Shown piece after piece: positions 6,326-7,584 of a stretch of DNA of 7,584 nucleotides. The notes under the pieces are model-generated. The model saw only the letters and a program-made list of their open reading frames with translations, did not search any database and was not told where the DNA came from. The stretch comes from an uncultured Bacilli bacterium. Its GTDB lineage: Bacteria; Bacillota_I; Bacilli_A; RF39; UBA660. The translations under genes and the position numbers were made by a program. The stretch is from positions 1-7,584 of the forward strand of contig CAKPCJ010000039.1 of assembly GCA_934141575.1 (NCBI GenBank). The letters run 5' to 3'. Positions within the stretch are counted from its first letter, which is position 1, and the number at the start of each line of letters is the position of its first letter.

Positions 6326-7454
6326 ATTTTCTCAATACCTTTTGTCTTTGCTCTTTTTGGTATTTACTTTCAAAACTCATGGAAAGACCACTTAATTCAA
6401 TGTGATCGCTTCCTTCGTAGCAAAGTGAAGATGAATCAGTTATGACTAGGTTCCCTTTTTTTAGGGGAGATTCTTTTATTTCGCCTACTATTCCTCTATT
6501 TGCCTTATCTAGACAAATTCCTTTATGCCAATATATTCGATTATCTTTTAGTAGAATTCCAATATTCCAAGGTTTAAAATCGGAAATTATTATTTTTTCC
6601 TCTCTTAAACTCTTATACATCTCATACATTTGCTTTGAATTTATCTTTATCGAAGTATTAACTTTTTCAATAACTTCTACCACTACTGGATATGTAGATA
6701 TTTTTTTTAAGTCAAACCTTATTATTGGTCTTATTATTCTATTGTTATCTGGTATTGCATAATTGTTTTTTTCTAAATGCAACTTTATTATCTTGCTTCC
6801 TATTTCAATAGTATTACTATATATAGAACGCATCATGCTTTTTATATCAGAATAGCTTAATTTTTCATGTTCCAATATTTCTTCGATCATCCTTGATAAA
6901 AGAAAGTAGAATGCTGTTTCTTCACTTTTTGAAGGATGCATTAGTATATCATTAGAAAACGAAAGTAAATATCTTACGTAATTTTCTTTATGTTTTTTCA
7001 AATATTTATCTAGTTTTTCTTTATTATCTTTTGATAAGTTCAAAAACTCGCATGAAGACGCTATTAAAAATAGGCTCTCTCTCGCATCTGTTTCTATTAA
7101 TGATTCAATGTTATTTGATACATATTCTTTTATCTCATTAGATATAATTAAAAATTTTATTTTTTTTAATACACCTATAATAATACTTTCATTTATTAAT
7201 ATTTTATCCAGATTATTTGTAATGAATTGTTTCATGTCATCATGTAAGCACAACTCATTTATAACCTCAGAAATACTATAAATTGAAGTGTTTTTTATTA
7301 AAATTTCAAGATTTTCTTTTATCAGCTCACTTATACTTTTATTAAAAAATATACTTTTCTTATCATTCGCATACAAAGATTTTATGTAACCTTCTGTGAT
7401 ATTTCTTGTTGTAATATGTCTTTGCAGTTGCTTTTGAAATTTTCTAGCATTCAT
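6324..7454 (-). CDS. Helical-repeat protein with degenerate protein-kinase-like C-terminal domain
   Basis: 376 residues from the ATG at 7452-7454, with GGGAG 11 nt upstream; a GTG at 7466 would add four residues but overlaps the ribosome site. Residues about 40-160 form helical repeats of 33-36 residues: NL-type turns recur at 48-49, 81-82, 115-116 and 151-152 within IKENLEIL-, ITNNLDKIL-, VSNNIESLI- and LDKYLKK-like helices. Residues about 205-345 look like a small kinase fold: a would-be glycine loop without glycines (RSIYSNT, 209-215), a possible ATP-site lysine (K224 in GSKIIKL), a basic IRPIIR block, then ISDFKPWNIG (290-299), matching the catalytic loop D-x-K-x-x-N. The DFG site may be ITDSSS (338-343). 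The resemblance to atypical Firmicute kinase-like proteins is from memory. Partner and substrate are unknown. No membrane segment or signal is seen. It follows tRNA-Lys with no room for its own promoter. Confidence 0.78.
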   Translation of the reverse strand: MNARKFQKQLQRHITTRNITEGYIKSLYANDKKSIFFNKSISELIKENLEILIKNTSIYSISEVINELCLHDDMKQFITNNLDKILINESIIIGVLKKIKFLIISNEIKEYVSNNIESLIETDARESLFLIASSCEFLNLSKDNKEKLDKYLKKHKENYVRYLLSFSNDILMHPSKSEETAFYFLLSRMIEEILEHEKLSYSDIKSMMRSIYSNTIEIGSKIIKLHLEKNNYAIPDNNRIIRPIIRFDLKKISTYPVVVEVIEKVNTSIKINSKQMYEMYKSLREEKIIISDFKPWNIGILLKDNRIYWHKGICLDKANRGIVGEIKESPLKKGNLVITDSSSLCYEGSDHIELSGLSMSFESKYQKEQRQKVLRK

Positions 7455-7471
7455 TTCAAGTTTCACTCCCT

Positions 7472-7496
7472 AAAAATAAAAAAGCCACAATGGCTT
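7472..7496 (-). terminator. Terminator (or attenuator) between tRNA-Lys and the kinase-like gene
   Basis: Stem AAGCC/GGCTT with loop ATTGT (one more A-U pair is possible), followed by a T-rich run interrupted by one A. It lies 12 nt after the tRNA CCA end and just 2-3 bp before the GGGAG of the next gene. As no promoter fits downstream, the kinase-like gene must depend on readthrough past it. Confidence 0.75.
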
Positions 7497-7507
7497 AAAA
7501 AACATAT

Positions 7508-7583
7508 TGGTGTCCCCTTAGGGATTCGAACCCTAGACCCACTGATTAAGAGTCAGTTGCTCTACCAACTGAGCTAAGGAGAC
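7508..7583 (-). tRNA. tRNA-Lys (anticodon CTT), complete with encoded CCA
   Basis: 76 nt on the minus strand. The acceptor GTCTCCT pairs with AGGGGAC (one T-G pair), the D stem is GCTC/GAGC, the anticodon stem is ACTGA/TCAGT with loop CTCTTAA (anticodon CTT, reads AAG lysine codons), the variable loop is GGGTC, and the T stem is TAGGG/CCCTA with loop TTCGAAT. Discriminator A and CCA (7508-7510) are encoded. The 5' end is one base from the window edge, so its promoter and any tRNA neighbours are out of view. Confidence 0.97.
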
Positions 7584-7584
7584 A

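Noticed and set aside
6442..6762. Plus-strand open frame of 106 codons
   Set aside because: Antisense to the kinase-like gene over its conserved catalytic-loop region; no supporting start signal or known motif.
1..7584. CRISPR array, insertion sequence, prophage or defence cassette
   Set aside because: No regularly spaced repeats, transposase, integrase, att-like duplication or known defence domain was found; the tRNA-Lys 3' end is not repeated elsewhere in the window that I can see.

Overview
The window is strongly AT-rich and every gene I can support lies on the minus strand. I describe it from high to low coordinates, which is the direction of transcription. Base composition, AGGAGG-type ribosome binding sites, TTGACA/TATAAT promoters and the protein families (Firmicute-length RecX, PssD/PssE-type glycosyltransferase, multi-membrane sensor kinase) point to a low-GC Firmicute (Bacilli or Clostridia), quite possibly an uncultured gut lineage. 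The Trp positions I checked are TGG, and TGA acts as a stop, so the standard bacterial code 11 fits.

Right part (7583 to 6304): a complete tRNA-Lys(CTT) with encoded CCA, a short intrinsic terminator, then a 376-residue protein made of helical repeats followed by a degenerate protein-kinase-like domain. The kinase-like gene starts so close to the terminator that no separate promoter fits. It ends in a good terminator.

Middle part (6298 to 3273): a self-contained four-gene unit with its own promoter and terminator. It encodes a GT-C integral-membrane glycosyltransferase, a small uncharacterised protein, and the split glycosyltransferase pair PssD (Alg14-like) and PssE (Alg13-like). Together they suggest building or decorating a lipid-linked surface glycan, although no flippase, polymerase or priming transferase is in view.

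Left part (3269 to 1): recX under a compact promoter with a LexA-like box in its spacer and a second palindrome over the -10, then a lone LPLAT-family acyltransferase with its own promoter and terminator. Last comes a multi-membrane histidine-kinase-like sensor that runs off the window edge. This sensor has Gln where the phosphoacceptor His should be and lacks the glycines of the G2 box, so it looks like a pseudo-histidine kinase. No intergenic gap exceeds about 115 bp. I see no mobile element, CRISPR array or rRNA. The most unusual items are the pseudo-kinase sensor, the solenoid/kinase-like protein behind tRNA-Lys, and the recX control region.
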